From: UBA2033 sp035345875
GTDB lineage: Bacteria > Spirochaetota > Leptospiria > Leptospirales > Leptospiraceae
Assembly: GCA_035345875.1 (NCBI GenBank)
Contig: DAORDH010000010.1
Location: 62,001 to 126,000, forward strand
DNA length: 64,000 nt
Direction of reading: 5' to 3'
Numbering within the stretch: position 1 is the stretch's first letter; each line of letters begins with the position of its first letter. Below the pieces are notes generated by a model. The model saw only the letters and a program-made list of their open reading frames with translations. It was not told the DNA's origin and ran no database searches. The translations under genes and the position numbers were made by a program. Below, piece by piece: positions 1-6,539 of this stretch.

Positions 1-870
1 AACCTAGCAGGCCTCACAACCTACCGCCTGATGGCTAACGGTTGTTCGCCGGAATGCGACCGCTTGTTTGTGTAGTTTTGCTTTGTAGTTTTAAGGGTAG
101 TGGATAAGATAGATTTCCTCGAATCAGAGGATTGCAACGTACCAGACTCACAGCTGAGGTCGAAGTTATAGATGTTCTAACGATTAGGTTTCCTCGATTC
201 CCCCCTTTGCTCTGATGGAGCAAACCTAGCAGGCCTCACAACCTACCGCCTGATGGCTAACGGTTGTTCGCCGGATTGCGACCACTGGTTTGTTTAGAAT
301 TGCTTTACAGTTTTAAGGGTAGTGGATAAGATGGACTAGCCTCGATTGAGAGGATTGCGACATAGGGTCGCCATTTTCATCTATTGTAGATTCAGGCTCG
401 CTAACGATTAGGTTTCCTCGATTCCCCTCTTTGCTCTGATGGAGCAAACAGGCAGGTCTCACAACCTACCGCCTGAAGGGCTAACGGTTGTTCGCCGGAT
501 TGCGACTGCTTTTTTGTGTAGTTTTGCTTTGTAGTTTTAAGGGTAGGGGATAAGATAGATTTGCCTCGAATTAGAGGATTGCGACACCTCTTTACCAATT
601 CCCTCTAATATCCAAGTCATTCGCTCTAACGATTAGGTTTCCTCGACTTCGAACCGCCCTTTGCTCTGACGGAGCAAACCTAGCAGACCTCGGCACTTTC
701 CGCTGATGCTATCAGTGCCTCGTCGGATTGCGACCGCTGGTTTGTGTAGATTTGATTTACTGTTTTAAGGGGAGGGGATAAGAAGGATTTACCTCGACTG
801 AGAGAGAATTTTTCTTCTTGAACCGCCCCCTTTCGTAAAGGGGGAATAAAGGGGATTAGAAGAACTAACG
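1..870. repeat. Array of four structured 222-230 bp repeats
   Basis: Four head-to-tail copies start near 1, 223, 447 and 677; the first is cut by the window edge. Each complete unit has three parts: a conserved block of about 140 bp, a variable segment of 38-40 nt (139-176, 362-400, 586-625), and a conserved tail starting CTAACGATTAGG. Units are joined by a hairpin of arms TTTGCTC/GAGCAAA (206-224, 430-448, 660-678). A second hairpin near each unit start has arms ACAACC/GGTTGT in copies 1-3 (16-21/40-45, 238-243/262-267, 461-466/486-491) but GGCACT/AGTGCC in copy 4 (692-697/714-719), with the TGAT loop kept in copies 1, 2 and 4. The fourth copy degenerates at its 3' side. The family is not recognised; it codes for nothing convincing. 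Confidence 0.85.
826..844. other. Perfect 8-bp hairpin at the end of the repeat array
   Basis: Arms CCCCCTTT (826-833) and AAAGGGGG (837-844) enclose the loop CGT. It lies where the fourth repeat copy stops matching the others, in a G/C-run context unlike the rest of the window. It could be a terminator without a T tract or a remnant of a mobile element; its role is unknown. Confidence 0.5.
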
Positions 871-1064
871 TATCCTAGAATCAGAAGGATTTAAAATCTC
901 TCCCTTACTACTTTTGCTATCATTACGCATGTATCCATATAAACAATAAATCTTTTAATTTCACGCTAGCGTGTTTGTAAATTTCCAATAAATCCTATAC
1001 AATATCGATTTTCACCTAATGGAAATAGGTGTGAAATTTATATATTAGTAAGGAGAATATATAC
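871..1064. other. Leader region of the TM2/DUF4352 gene
   Basis: No gene is visible. The stretch holds a perfect 12-bp palindrome (CACGCTAGCGTG, 962-973) and a small hairpin (CACCT at 1013-1017 with AGGTG at 1027-1031). A ribosome binding site AAGGAG sits just before the next start codon. The palindrome could be an operator, but there is no second copy to support that. Confidence 0.4.
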
Positions 1065-1847
1065 ATGGCAGTAGAACAAAGTGAAATTTCATCTAAGAGT
1101 AGATTGATTACATTACTACTTAGTTTTTTATTTGTGCATAGATTTTATGTTGGACGAATCGTTTCCGGCATTTTCTTTTTTTTCACAGCGGGTGGTTTTG
1201 GTTTTTGGTGGCTCATTGACGTTATACAAATACTATCCGGCTCATTCAAAGATCAATTTGGTAAATTCATTTTAAATTGGGAAGCGGATAAAAAGCAATT
1301 GACTCTATCTGGTGTTGCCTTGGGATTTGTAGTTCTATTAGCAATGCTTGGAGGTAAAAATAAAAATGGGGAAACTTCCTCTCCCACTTTCAAAGATGCT
1401 TTGCAATCTTCTGGCTCTAATTCAACCGAAGAGAAAAAATCTTTTCCCACTGTAGGAGACAAGATTCAAACTTCTCATTTCGCTATCACTTTGAAAGGTT
1501 ATAAAATTCAAAATTCCGTAAAAACAGGAAATATGTTTAGTAAATTAGATCCCGAAGAAGGAAACAAATATTTAGTTCTCGATGTGAATTACAAAAACAC
1601 AGACAATGAAAGTAGAATGATCGGAGGCGAAGGAAAAGTATTTGTAGAAATGAATGGAAAAGAATTCGAATACGATAAATCCGAACACATTCTACTCGAT
1701 GGATGGGGAGTTCTTCTAGATCAACTCAATCCTATGACCCAAAAGAATACTAAATTGGTTTTTAAAATTCCAGATGAATTAAAAGGAAAAATTTACTGGG
1801 AACCAGTTCGTAGTTCTGATCGCTTCTTCGTTGGAGAAGCAAAATAA
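1065..1847 (+). CDS. TM2 domain / DUF4352 domain membrane protein
   Basis: The product is a 260-residue membrane-anchored protein. Residues about 12-65 form a TM2 domain: two hydrophobic helices with the typical HRFYVG turn (25-30) and a second helix rich in Phe, Gly and Trp. A third hydrophobic stretch lies at about 80-96. The rest (about 120-255) resembles the DUF4352 beta-sandwich, often found outside the cell on lipoproteins and membrane proteins, with the usual pattern in which a residue run on size and stability (GNKYLVLDVNYKN) precedes the conserved strands. The ATG follows AAGGAG at good spacing. It stands alone, after the repeat array and before a strong hairpin. The molecular role of this architecture is not known; the domain calls are by pattern only. 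Confidence 0.75.
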   Translation: MAVEQSEISSKSRLITLLLSFLFVHRFYVGRIVSGIFFFFTAGGFGFWWLIDVIQILSGSFKDQFGKFILNWEADKKQLTLSGVALGFVVLLAMLGGKNKNGETSSPTFKDALQSSGSNSTEEKKSFPTVGDKIQTSHFAITLKGYKIQNSVKTGNMFSKLDPEEGNKYLVLDVNYKNTDNESRMIGGEGKVFVEMNGKEFEYDKSEHILLDGWGVLLDQLNPMTQKNTKLVFKIPDELKGKIYWEPVRSSDRFFVGEAK

Positions 1848-1926
1848 TTTAATTCACCCCCTAATCTTATTTTCCTATTTCAAAGTTTCACCAAACAAAA
1901 AAATTGTGACTCTTCTAAATCACAAT

Positions 1927-1953
1927 CTCTTCCCACTCTCTGAGTGGGAAGAG
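1927..1953. terminator. Strong 11-bp hairpin downstream of the TM2 gene
   Basis: Arms CTCTTCCCACT (1927-1937) and AGTGGGAAGAG (1943-1953) are perfect, with loop CTCTG. It is the only strong structure in the 269 bp between the TM2 gene and the next ORF, so a terminator role is likely. There is no clear T run after it on the plus strand. Confidence 0.5.
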
Positions 1954-2116
1954 TCTATCGTATTCGTCTTGGGATTTAGAGCATTAAAATGAGAAATTAT
2001 ATTTTGATAGAAAAATCGATCGAATTATTGTAACAAGAGAAAGCTTTGAGAAAGAAACAGCGCTAATCTATAATTCAATAAAGAACACCGGTAGAATCCT
2101 ATTTGGAGAAATAGAT

Positions 2117-2488
2117 ATGACTCCAAGTGATTTGCCTTATAGAGAGCGTTATGCGGAATTATATAACCGTTCTAAAGAAGGTGGAATTAGAAAAGTAGAA
2201 TCTGCCGAAGAGTTTATTTTCAAACTAAATTCAACGGAAACCGATTTTCTATATATTCCTGCAAAGCATACAATCCAAGTGTATTTGGCAATGAAAGGAC
2301 TAGGTTTTACCAGTAATTTTGAAAAACTCTATGAGTTAACAAGACAGGAAATCGGTGAAGAATTTGCAAATATGTTTCACTATTTATTTTCTTTAAATGA
2401 AAAGCAATTTGATGCAACCAAAGAAGAATGTATTCTTGGTCTAGAGTATGCAAAAAAAATATTGGCACTTTATAGCAGTGAAGTTTAG
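2117..2488 (+). CDS. Hypothetical protein, possibly 5'-truncated
   Basis: This 123-residue protein is not recognised. Its middle (YIPAKHTIQVYLAMKG and the helices after it) is weakly like a HEPN helical bundle, but no RX4-6H motif is visible. The same frame stays open upstream from 1988, giving about 43 further plausible codons (for example DRIIVTRESFEKETALIYN) but no ATG, GTG or TTG. The ORF may therefore be the 3' part of a longer gene whose start was lost. The ATG at 2117 lacks a clear ribosome binding site (GGAGAAATAG lies 8-12 bases before it at best). The neighbours are also small or broken, which fits a decaying toxin-antitoxin or defence patch. Confidence 0.45.
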   Translation: MTPSDLPYRERYAELYNRSKEGGIRKVESAEEFIFKLNSTETDFLYIPAKHTIQVYLAMKGLGFTSNFEKLYELTRQEIGEEFANMFHYLFSLNEKQFDATKEECILGLEYAKKILALYSSEV

Positions 2489-2725
2489 ATATGTAATAAA
2501 AGGGGGCTTGCCGGGAAGAAGAAATGGAAAGCCTTTGAAGGTTTTTTCTGTTTGCCAGTGGAATATTTTCCAGCTCGAAAAACACGTAAGGCTGGTTATG
2601 CGGTAGAAGTTTTCAATCTAATTGGAGAAACGATAGGCGTTTATGATTTGTCAGAATCACAGTTAGAACCAATTCCACAGTCTGCCGTTCCTTCGATACG
2701 AAAGATTCAAAAGATAGCCGTTTAA
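2489..2725 (+). pseudogene. Gene remnant, C-terminal part DUF4926-like
   Basis: Directly after the stop of the preceding ORF the same frame stays open for about 78 codons without an ATG; the first possible starts are TTG at 2552 or GTG at 2558. The C-terminal half reads GYAVEVFNLIGETIGVYDL then SESQLEPI, which resembles the DUF4926 family of small proteins (strand, turn, hydrophobic strand, SQL-PL ending). DUF4926 genes commonly sit beside a partner gene in toxin-antitoxin-like pairs. The absence of a normal start suggests a fragment. The family match is from memory of the pattern and is tentative. Confidence 0.35.
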
Positions 2726-2859
2726 CATATATTTCTAAACTCTTTACTGTGTTAGAAGATTTCACATTGACAACATATTCTGAATGGAAGGAAGTTGCAG
2801 ATAGGATTCGGAACATTCTTTCATTCTTGACATTTAATAGGAATCTAAAAAGAATCTAA
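2683..2859 (+). pseudogene. Unidentified ORF remnant in another frame
   Basis: Overlapping the end of the previous remnant, a different frame is open through to the stop TAA at 2857-2859. It reads as protein-like sequence (DSKDSRLTYISKLFTVLEDF, then SEWKEVADRIRNIL) but has no start codon. It looks like the C-terminus of a gene whose beginning is gone, or a frameshifted continuation. No family is recognised. Confidence 0.25.
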
Positions 2860-2861
2860 CT

Positions 2862-3167
2862 ATGCTATCTGCTGAAAAAATAAAGCTTCTACAAGAACTA
2901 ACCAAAGAAACGAATCCAGATGCTTCAATAGAAAAGATCGTTCAAGACTATATTGATACAAAGATTGCTTATTGGAGAATGGTTGATAAGTTTTACTCAG
3001 AAAAAATGGGTATGAGTTTTGAAGTCTATGAGGATACAAAAAGAGAAGAATGGGATGGCAGCGATTGGAATAAAATCGAAGAATTTCATGACTGGGAAGA
3101 TGCATTTATCGGAATCAAGTATTATTTGGAATTAAAAGATAAATGGATATTTCAGACATCCAACTAA
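2862..3167 (+). CDS. Small hypothetical protein, possible antitoxin partner
   Basis: This acidic, helix-rich protein of 101 residues is of unknown family. It has many charged residues, three Trp near the middle (DGSDWNKIEEFHDWEDA) and no membrane segment. It overlaps the next reading frame (start 3143) by 25 bp, the arrangement of translationally coupled pairs such as toxin-antitoxin genes. No strong ribosome binding site is visible ahead of the ATG (AAAAAGAATCT). The partner frame is interrupted by a stop codon, so the pair may no longer be functional. The role is unknown. Confidence 0.5.
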   Translation: MLSAEKIKLLQELTKETNPDASIEKIVQDYIDTKIAYWRMVDKFYSEKMGMSFEVYEDTKREEWDGSDWNKIEEFHDWEDAFIGIKYYLELKDKWIFQTSN

Positions 3168-3484
3168 AATTAGAATCAAAATTACCGCAGATTGATTCTA
3201 TCGAAGATATTCATTTTTATCAAGTGGATGAATATTCAATAAAAGGAAATGCAACTGTTAAGAAAATTTATAATCTAAATATTCGATTCAAAACATTTCA
3301 TGAGCGTATGACGCTCTCTTTTGCCCTGATTTATTAAAATCAAAGAATCTGGGGACTTGACCGTGATAATAAAATCGGATGGCATATTCATCCATTGGGC
3401 AATCCTAGCTCTCACGTTTCTATCGAATCGCAAACGATCGAACAAATAGTGGATATTTTAGAATCTATTGTGTCTCAAATTTAA
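3143..3484 (+). pseudogene. Hypothetical gene interrupted by an in-frame stop
   Basis: The first part encodes 64 residues and ends at TAA 3335-3337. The same frame then continues for 48 well-formed codons (NQRIWGLDRDNKIGWHIHPLG and on to IVDILESIVSQI) up to TAA 3482-3484. The residues just before the internal stop (HERMTLSFALIY) look unlike the rest and are encoded by a segment containing a small hairpin (GAGCG/CGCTC near 3302-3316). A roughly 40-bp insertion bringing in the stop is therefore possible, as is a simple nonsense mutation. The product family is not recognised; the context is that of a second gene in a small two-gene module. Confidence 0.45.
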
Positions 3485-3623
3485 AGGAAAATGAAAAACT
3501 GCATTGAATGTTTTCTCTTTTTGAGGAGATTCCCAAAACACCTAGCTACTTTTCAAAAAGTCCCAGCTATTTATAAATTTTTAGCCTTGACTTTTGTAGA
3601 AGTTAAGTTACGTTATAAAAAAC

Positions 3624-3653
3624 TTAAAGCTACTTTTGCCGAAGTAGCTTTAA
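3624..3653 (-). terminator. Terminator of the DUF4469 gene
   Basis: Arms TTAAAGCTACT (3624-3634) and AGTAGCTTTAA (3643-3653) form an 11-bp stem with an 8-nt loop. Read on the minus strand the stem is followed by a T run (GTTTTTTATAACG), as expected for an intrinsic terminator about 30 bp after the stop of the minus-strand gene ending at 3683. Confidence 0.75.
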
Positions 3654-3682
3654 AAGATAAATTGTGAAACAGGGAATTGGGA

Positions 3683-4372
3683 TTAGGCAGCTTTGATCTC
3701 CATTTCCAATTCGCCTGTTCTTATTTCTTGCCCGAAACTATTTTTCACTTTTAGCTTGTAACTTACTCCCGGATTAAGACCGTTAGGCACTTTAAAGGAG
3801 ATGGATTTACCAGCTATCTTTGAATACTCGGATACTCTTTGTTCTACTCCAGCACCTTCAAAGAATACACCCACATTTGGAACTGATTTATCAAATTTCA
3901 AATTCTCCCCGTGGATGGTGACTAAGTCGCCAGCAACTAAAGAGGCTTCTAGTCCAGTTGTGTGATTTTCCAAAGAAAAAAGTAGGGGAAGCGTTTTACT
4001 CAGTGAGACTCTTTGTAATTTTGCATCCTGCGTAATTTTCTTTAGAAAATTTGGATTTGGTGCAATAGAGACTTCAATCCAGTTTTTTTCCTGCGAAAAA
4101 CTATCTTCTAGGTTTTGGAAGCTTCCTTTCACTTGCGGTCGAATCGTGCAAAAGCCTAAATTCACAGATCTACCTTGTGAAAGATTTTCTATACATACTC
4201 GCTCCAAGTTTTCCAATACAGCCTTTACATCAGCTAAAGTTGCAGTGGAGCCGTAGGCGAGAGCCTTTAGGAATTGTTCGAAGACTAAACTGCCTTCTAA
4301 CAGGGTTTTGGGTAAATACGGGGAAACTCCTGCCGTAGATAACCGATTTTTAATGAGGGAATACTTAATCAT
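3683..4372 (-). CDS. HU-like DNA-binding / DUF4469 domain protein
   Basis: The 229-residue product has two parts. Residues about 1-125 resemble the HU/IHF-like domain of the Bacteroidetes and spirochaete DUF4469 family (MIKYSLIKNRL, then the helical pair, then SVNLGFCTIRPQVKG as the beta arm). Residues about 130-229 resemble the DUF4469/TIG-like C-terminal beta-sandwich (LVTIHGENLKFD is typical of TIG folds). Such proteins are assumed to bind DNA; the function of the TIG-like part is unknown. AAGGAG precedes the ATG. A 21-bp palindrome lies 26 bp upstream and may be its operator. A terminator follows the gene. Confidence 0.7.
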   Translation of the reverse strand: MIKYSLIKNRLSTAGVSPYLPKTLLEGSLVFEQFLKALAYGSTATLADVKAVLENLERVCIENLSQGRSVNLGFCTIRPQVKGSFQNLEDSFSQEKNWIEVSIAPNPNFLKKITQDAKLQRVSLSKTLPLLFSLENHTTGLEASLVAGDLVTIHGENLKFDKSVPNVGVFFEGAGVEQRVSEYSKIAGKSISFKVPNGLNPGVSYKLKVKNSFGQEIRTGELEMEIKAA

Positions 4373-4397
4373 ATAAGCATCTCCTTAGGTTTGGATT

Positions 4398-4418
4398 TAT
4401 TATGTCGCGGACATAATA
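4398..4418. promoter_or_regulatory. 21-bp palindrome, candidate operator
   Basis: Perfect 9-bp arms TATTATGTC and GACATAATA flank a GCG centre. It sits between the divergent DUF4469 gene (start 4372, minus strand) and the XRE regulator (start 4617, plus strand). It is closer to the former, where it would overlap the promoter or leader. A homodimeric repressor such as the nearby XRE protein or the HU-like protein itself could bind here; this is inference. Confidence 0.5.
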
Positions 4419-4616
4419 TTCTACTACCTTATATTAGTGCAAAGAAAAGTAAACAAAAAAATATATATTAAAAATAGATATGTATAAAAATAATTACATA
4501 TAGAAAAAAAATCTTATCCTATTTTGATATAGAAAATTCAGAACTATTCCTTGACTCGAAACTCGTTCGCTACAAAACTGGTAATTCGATCCTTTTTAGG
4601 GCGGGAGAACTTAAAA

Positions 4617-4940
4617 ATGGAAAATCCGAAGCAATTTTATAAGGCTATTGGTAGACGTATTGCAGATGCGCGTCAATCCATGCACATGTCGCAAGAAGAT
4701 GCGGCTGATAAATTAAATATTACTCGTGTTACTTGGAATCATATAGAAAAGGGAAATCAAAAACTGACTTTAGATCGGTTAATCGATATAGCAGGTCTTT
4801 TACAAATTGCACCTACTAAATTAGTTCCCGGTCTTGTTTCAAGTGACGAAACGGATGTTTTAACAGAGAAAAATTTCTCCTCAGATGAACAAGCACTCAT
4901 ATTGGAAAGATTAGATAAATATAAAAAACAAAAAAAGTAA
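4617..4940 (+). CDS. XRE-family HTH transcriptional regulator
   Basis: The product is 107 residues if started at the ATG at 4617, which has GGGAG at good spacing; an in-frame ATG at 4551 would add 22 unlikely residues. A Cro/C1-type helix-turn-helix spans about residues 8-65 (GRRIADARQSMHMSQEDAA, then NITRVTWNHIEKG). The C-terminal 40 residues are charged and end in a Lys-rich tail. The gene is followed after 51 bp by an ImmA/IrrE-type protease gene. This pairing is known from ICEBs1 (ImmR/ImmA), where the protease removes the repressor, and from stress regulators. It probably represses its own operon. Confidence 0.8.
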   Translation: MENPKQFYKAIGRRIADARQSMHMSQEDAADKLNITRVTWNHIEKGNQKLTLDRLIDIAGLLQIAPTKLVPGLVSSDETDVLTEKNFSSDEQALILERLDKYKKQKK

Positions 4941-4991
4941 GGAATTCTTTCCGATCGTTTGAATCGGGGATTCCAACAAAGGGAGAACTCT

Positions 4992-5510
4992 ATGGAATCA
5001 AAGTTTGCGAATGAAATAAAGAAATTGTTCACGCTCATTCAATATAAGACTGGAGCAGTGGATCTAAATAAAATAGCAGAGAAATTAAATATTAGAGTGA
5101 TTGAAGATGATCTACCAGATAACGTCTCTGGTGTCTTGGATTGTAGAACCAAGGATGATCCTATTATTCTTCTCAATTCGAATCATCATCTCAATCGACA
5201 AAGATTTTCTCTTGCACATGAGATTGGTCATTTTGTTTTACATAAGATGAGCGGAGTTCACATGGATACAAAAATCTTTCTTCGCTCTGATGCGCCTAAC
5301 CTTCATGGTGTCCGAATTGAAAGAGAGGCAAATCAATTTGCCGCAGAACTCTTAATGCCCGAAGAGGAAATTAGAAAAGCCTGGAAGAATCTTCCGGAAG
5401 ATTGGTTTGATAAAAGTCCTTTGGAAGTCATTGCAAAACAATTTAAAGTAAGCGAAGGCGCTCTCTTTATTCGATTGAAGCAATTAAAAGGAATTGGTGG
5501 TATTTGGTAG
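4992..5510 (+). CDS. ImmA/IrrE family metallopeptidase
   Basis: The product is 172 residues from the ATG at 4992 (MESKF), preceded by GGGAG; the in-frame start at 4959 lies ahead of that ribosome binding site. The zinc-protease motif HEIGH is at residues 76-80, and the third ligand is probably Glu112 in EREANQFAAELLMP, the usual second signature of the family. The C-terminal part (about 135-172) is the small helical domain that follows it. Family members cleave a partner HTH repressor; the adjacent XRE gene is the likely substrate. The catalytic motif is intact. Confidence 0.85.
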   Translation: MESKFANEIKKLFTLIQYKTGAVDLNKIAEKLNIRVIEDDLPDNVSGVLDCRTKDDPIILLNSNHHLNRQRFSLAHEIGHFVLHKMSGVHMDTKIFLRSDAPNLHGVRIEREANQFAAELLMPEEEIRKAWKNLPEDWFDKSPLEVIAKQFKVSEGALFIRLKQLKGIGGIW

Positions 5511-5553
5511 ACGTGCATTATGATTCACAAATCGAAAAAGGAGAAGAGTAAAA

Positions 5554-5952
5554 ATGATTCAATTGCCAAATCCTTCCTACGAAACTGCAATTCCAATCTT
5601 TCAAAAATTTAATGATTTGCAAGCTGTCTATTTGTTTGGATCTGTCGCGACAGGTCAAACAAATGCGGAGAGTGATGTAGACTTTGGATTTGTTGCGGAT
5701 AAAAATATAAAAGACGAACTGAGTCTAGAATTAATCAAAGCGGGCTTTGGAAATTTTAGTTTAGTCTATATACCAGAAGCAACACCTGTTTTACAATTTG
5801 AAATTGTAGATAAAAATTTTATCCTCTACCAGAAACCAGATTTTGATACATCTTCCTTTCGCTCAAAAATTATCAAAGTATATCTAGACATGGAATACTA
5901 CAAAGGAATTCAAAGACAATATCTAAAGGAACGGATTCTAAATGGAAAATAA
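5554..5952 (+). CDS. mntA: MntA-type nucleotidyltransferase antitoxin
   Basis: This is a minimal nucleotidyltransferase of 132 residues. The signature GSX10DXD is perfect: Gly29-Ser30, then Asp41 and Asp43. In type VII toxin-antitoxin systems such as MntA/HepT of Shewanella, MntA transfers AMP from ATP onto a Tyr of the HEPN toxin and so inactivates it. The next gene overlaps this one by 11 bp and encodes the matching HepT. AAAGGAGAAG precedes the start. The catalytic residues are intact, so the system is probably active. Confidence 0.88.
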   Translation: MIQLPNPSYETAIPIFQKFNDLQAVYLFGSVATGQTNAESDVDFGFVADKNIKDELSLELIKAGFGNFSLVYIPEATPVLQFEIVDKNFILYQKPDFDTSSFRSKIIKVYLDMEYYKGIQRQYLKERILNGK

Positions 5953-6358
5953 ATCAGTCATACAAACAAAGATAGAACTTTTAAATGATTATCTCTCTTT
6001 TTTACAACAATCGCAAAAGTATTCAGAATCCGAATTTATACAATCTATGATGATTCAAGGAAGTGTGGAAAGATATTTACATTTATCTATAGAGACTACA
6101 ATTGATATGGGAAATCATATTATTTCAAAAAATGGTTGGGGAAGTGTTCATTGGTATCAAGATATAGCGACTCTATTTCAGGAGAAGGGATATATCGATT
6201 CTGAATTGGCAGCACTATGGATTCGAATGATTAAATTTCGAAATCTACTTGTTCATGAATATGCTAAAATAGACAAAAAAGAAGTGTATAACGTATTACA
6301 AAATCATCTTGTTGATATAGTTAAAATTCAAAAAATGTTTGTAGAGAATTTTTTATAA
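5942..6358 (+). CDS. hepT: HepT-type HEPN ribonuclease toxin
   Basis: The 138-residue all-helical product is of the HepT/DUF86 type. The RX4HXY motif is present as Arg100, His105 and Tyr107 (RNLLVHEY). In this family Arg and His form the RNase site and the Tyr is the residue AMPylated by MntA. The start lies inside the end of mntA (11-bp overlap), so the two are translationally coupled. The pair is probably a chromosomal stability or phage-defence module; its target RNA cannot be read from sequence. The convergent neighbour is the S46 peptidase gene. Confidence 0.88.
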   Translation: MENKSVIQTKIELLNDYLSFLQQSQKYSESEFIQSMMIQGSVERYLHLSIETTIDMGNHIISKNGWGSVHWYQDIATLFQEKGYIDSELAALWIRMIKFRNLLVHEYAKIDKKEVYNVLQNHLVDIVKIQKMFVENFL

Positions 6359-6539
6359 TACCCAACGCCAAAAGTTTTTTCCCATTTTTTAAAATTTGGG
6401 TATTCCCGATTGCCAAAAATGAGGCTCTTTTCGAAAAACATGGGATTTTTTTTTAGGGCAATCGGTATAAAGTGAAACCTTGTGTAGTCGAGACAGCGTT
6501 GTCTCGCCTACATGAAAATGCCAAATTCAAAACAAATAT
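6359..6539. other. Intergenic region with two inverted repeats
   Basis: Between the convergent hepT and S46 peptidase genes lie a long-range inverted repeat (CCGATTGCC 6406-6414, GGCAATCGG 6457-6465) and a strong hairpin. The hairpin has arms CGAGACA (6489-6495) and TGTCTCG (6500-6506), extended by TGTAG/CTACA (6483-6487, 6508-6512). The hairpin may terminate one or both genes; the outer repeat looks like a remnant of a small element. No coding sequence is seen. Confidence 0.5.

Noticed and set aside
35..598. Minus-strand ORFs of 60-65 codons in the repeat array
   Set aside because: They repeat because the DNA repeats, run through the hairpins and variable inserts, and have no ribosome binding sites.
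1..870. CRISPR array
   Set aside because: The conserved part is about 185 bp, far longer than any CRISPR repeat, and no cas gene is visible.
1..870. Integron attC sites
   Set aside because: CTAACG and similar cores do not fit RYYYAAC/GTTRRRY spacing, and there are no cassette ORFs or an integrase in view.
4551..4616. Longer start for the XRE regulator
   Set aside because: The extra 22 residues lie upstream of the only good ribosome binding site (GGGAG before 4617).
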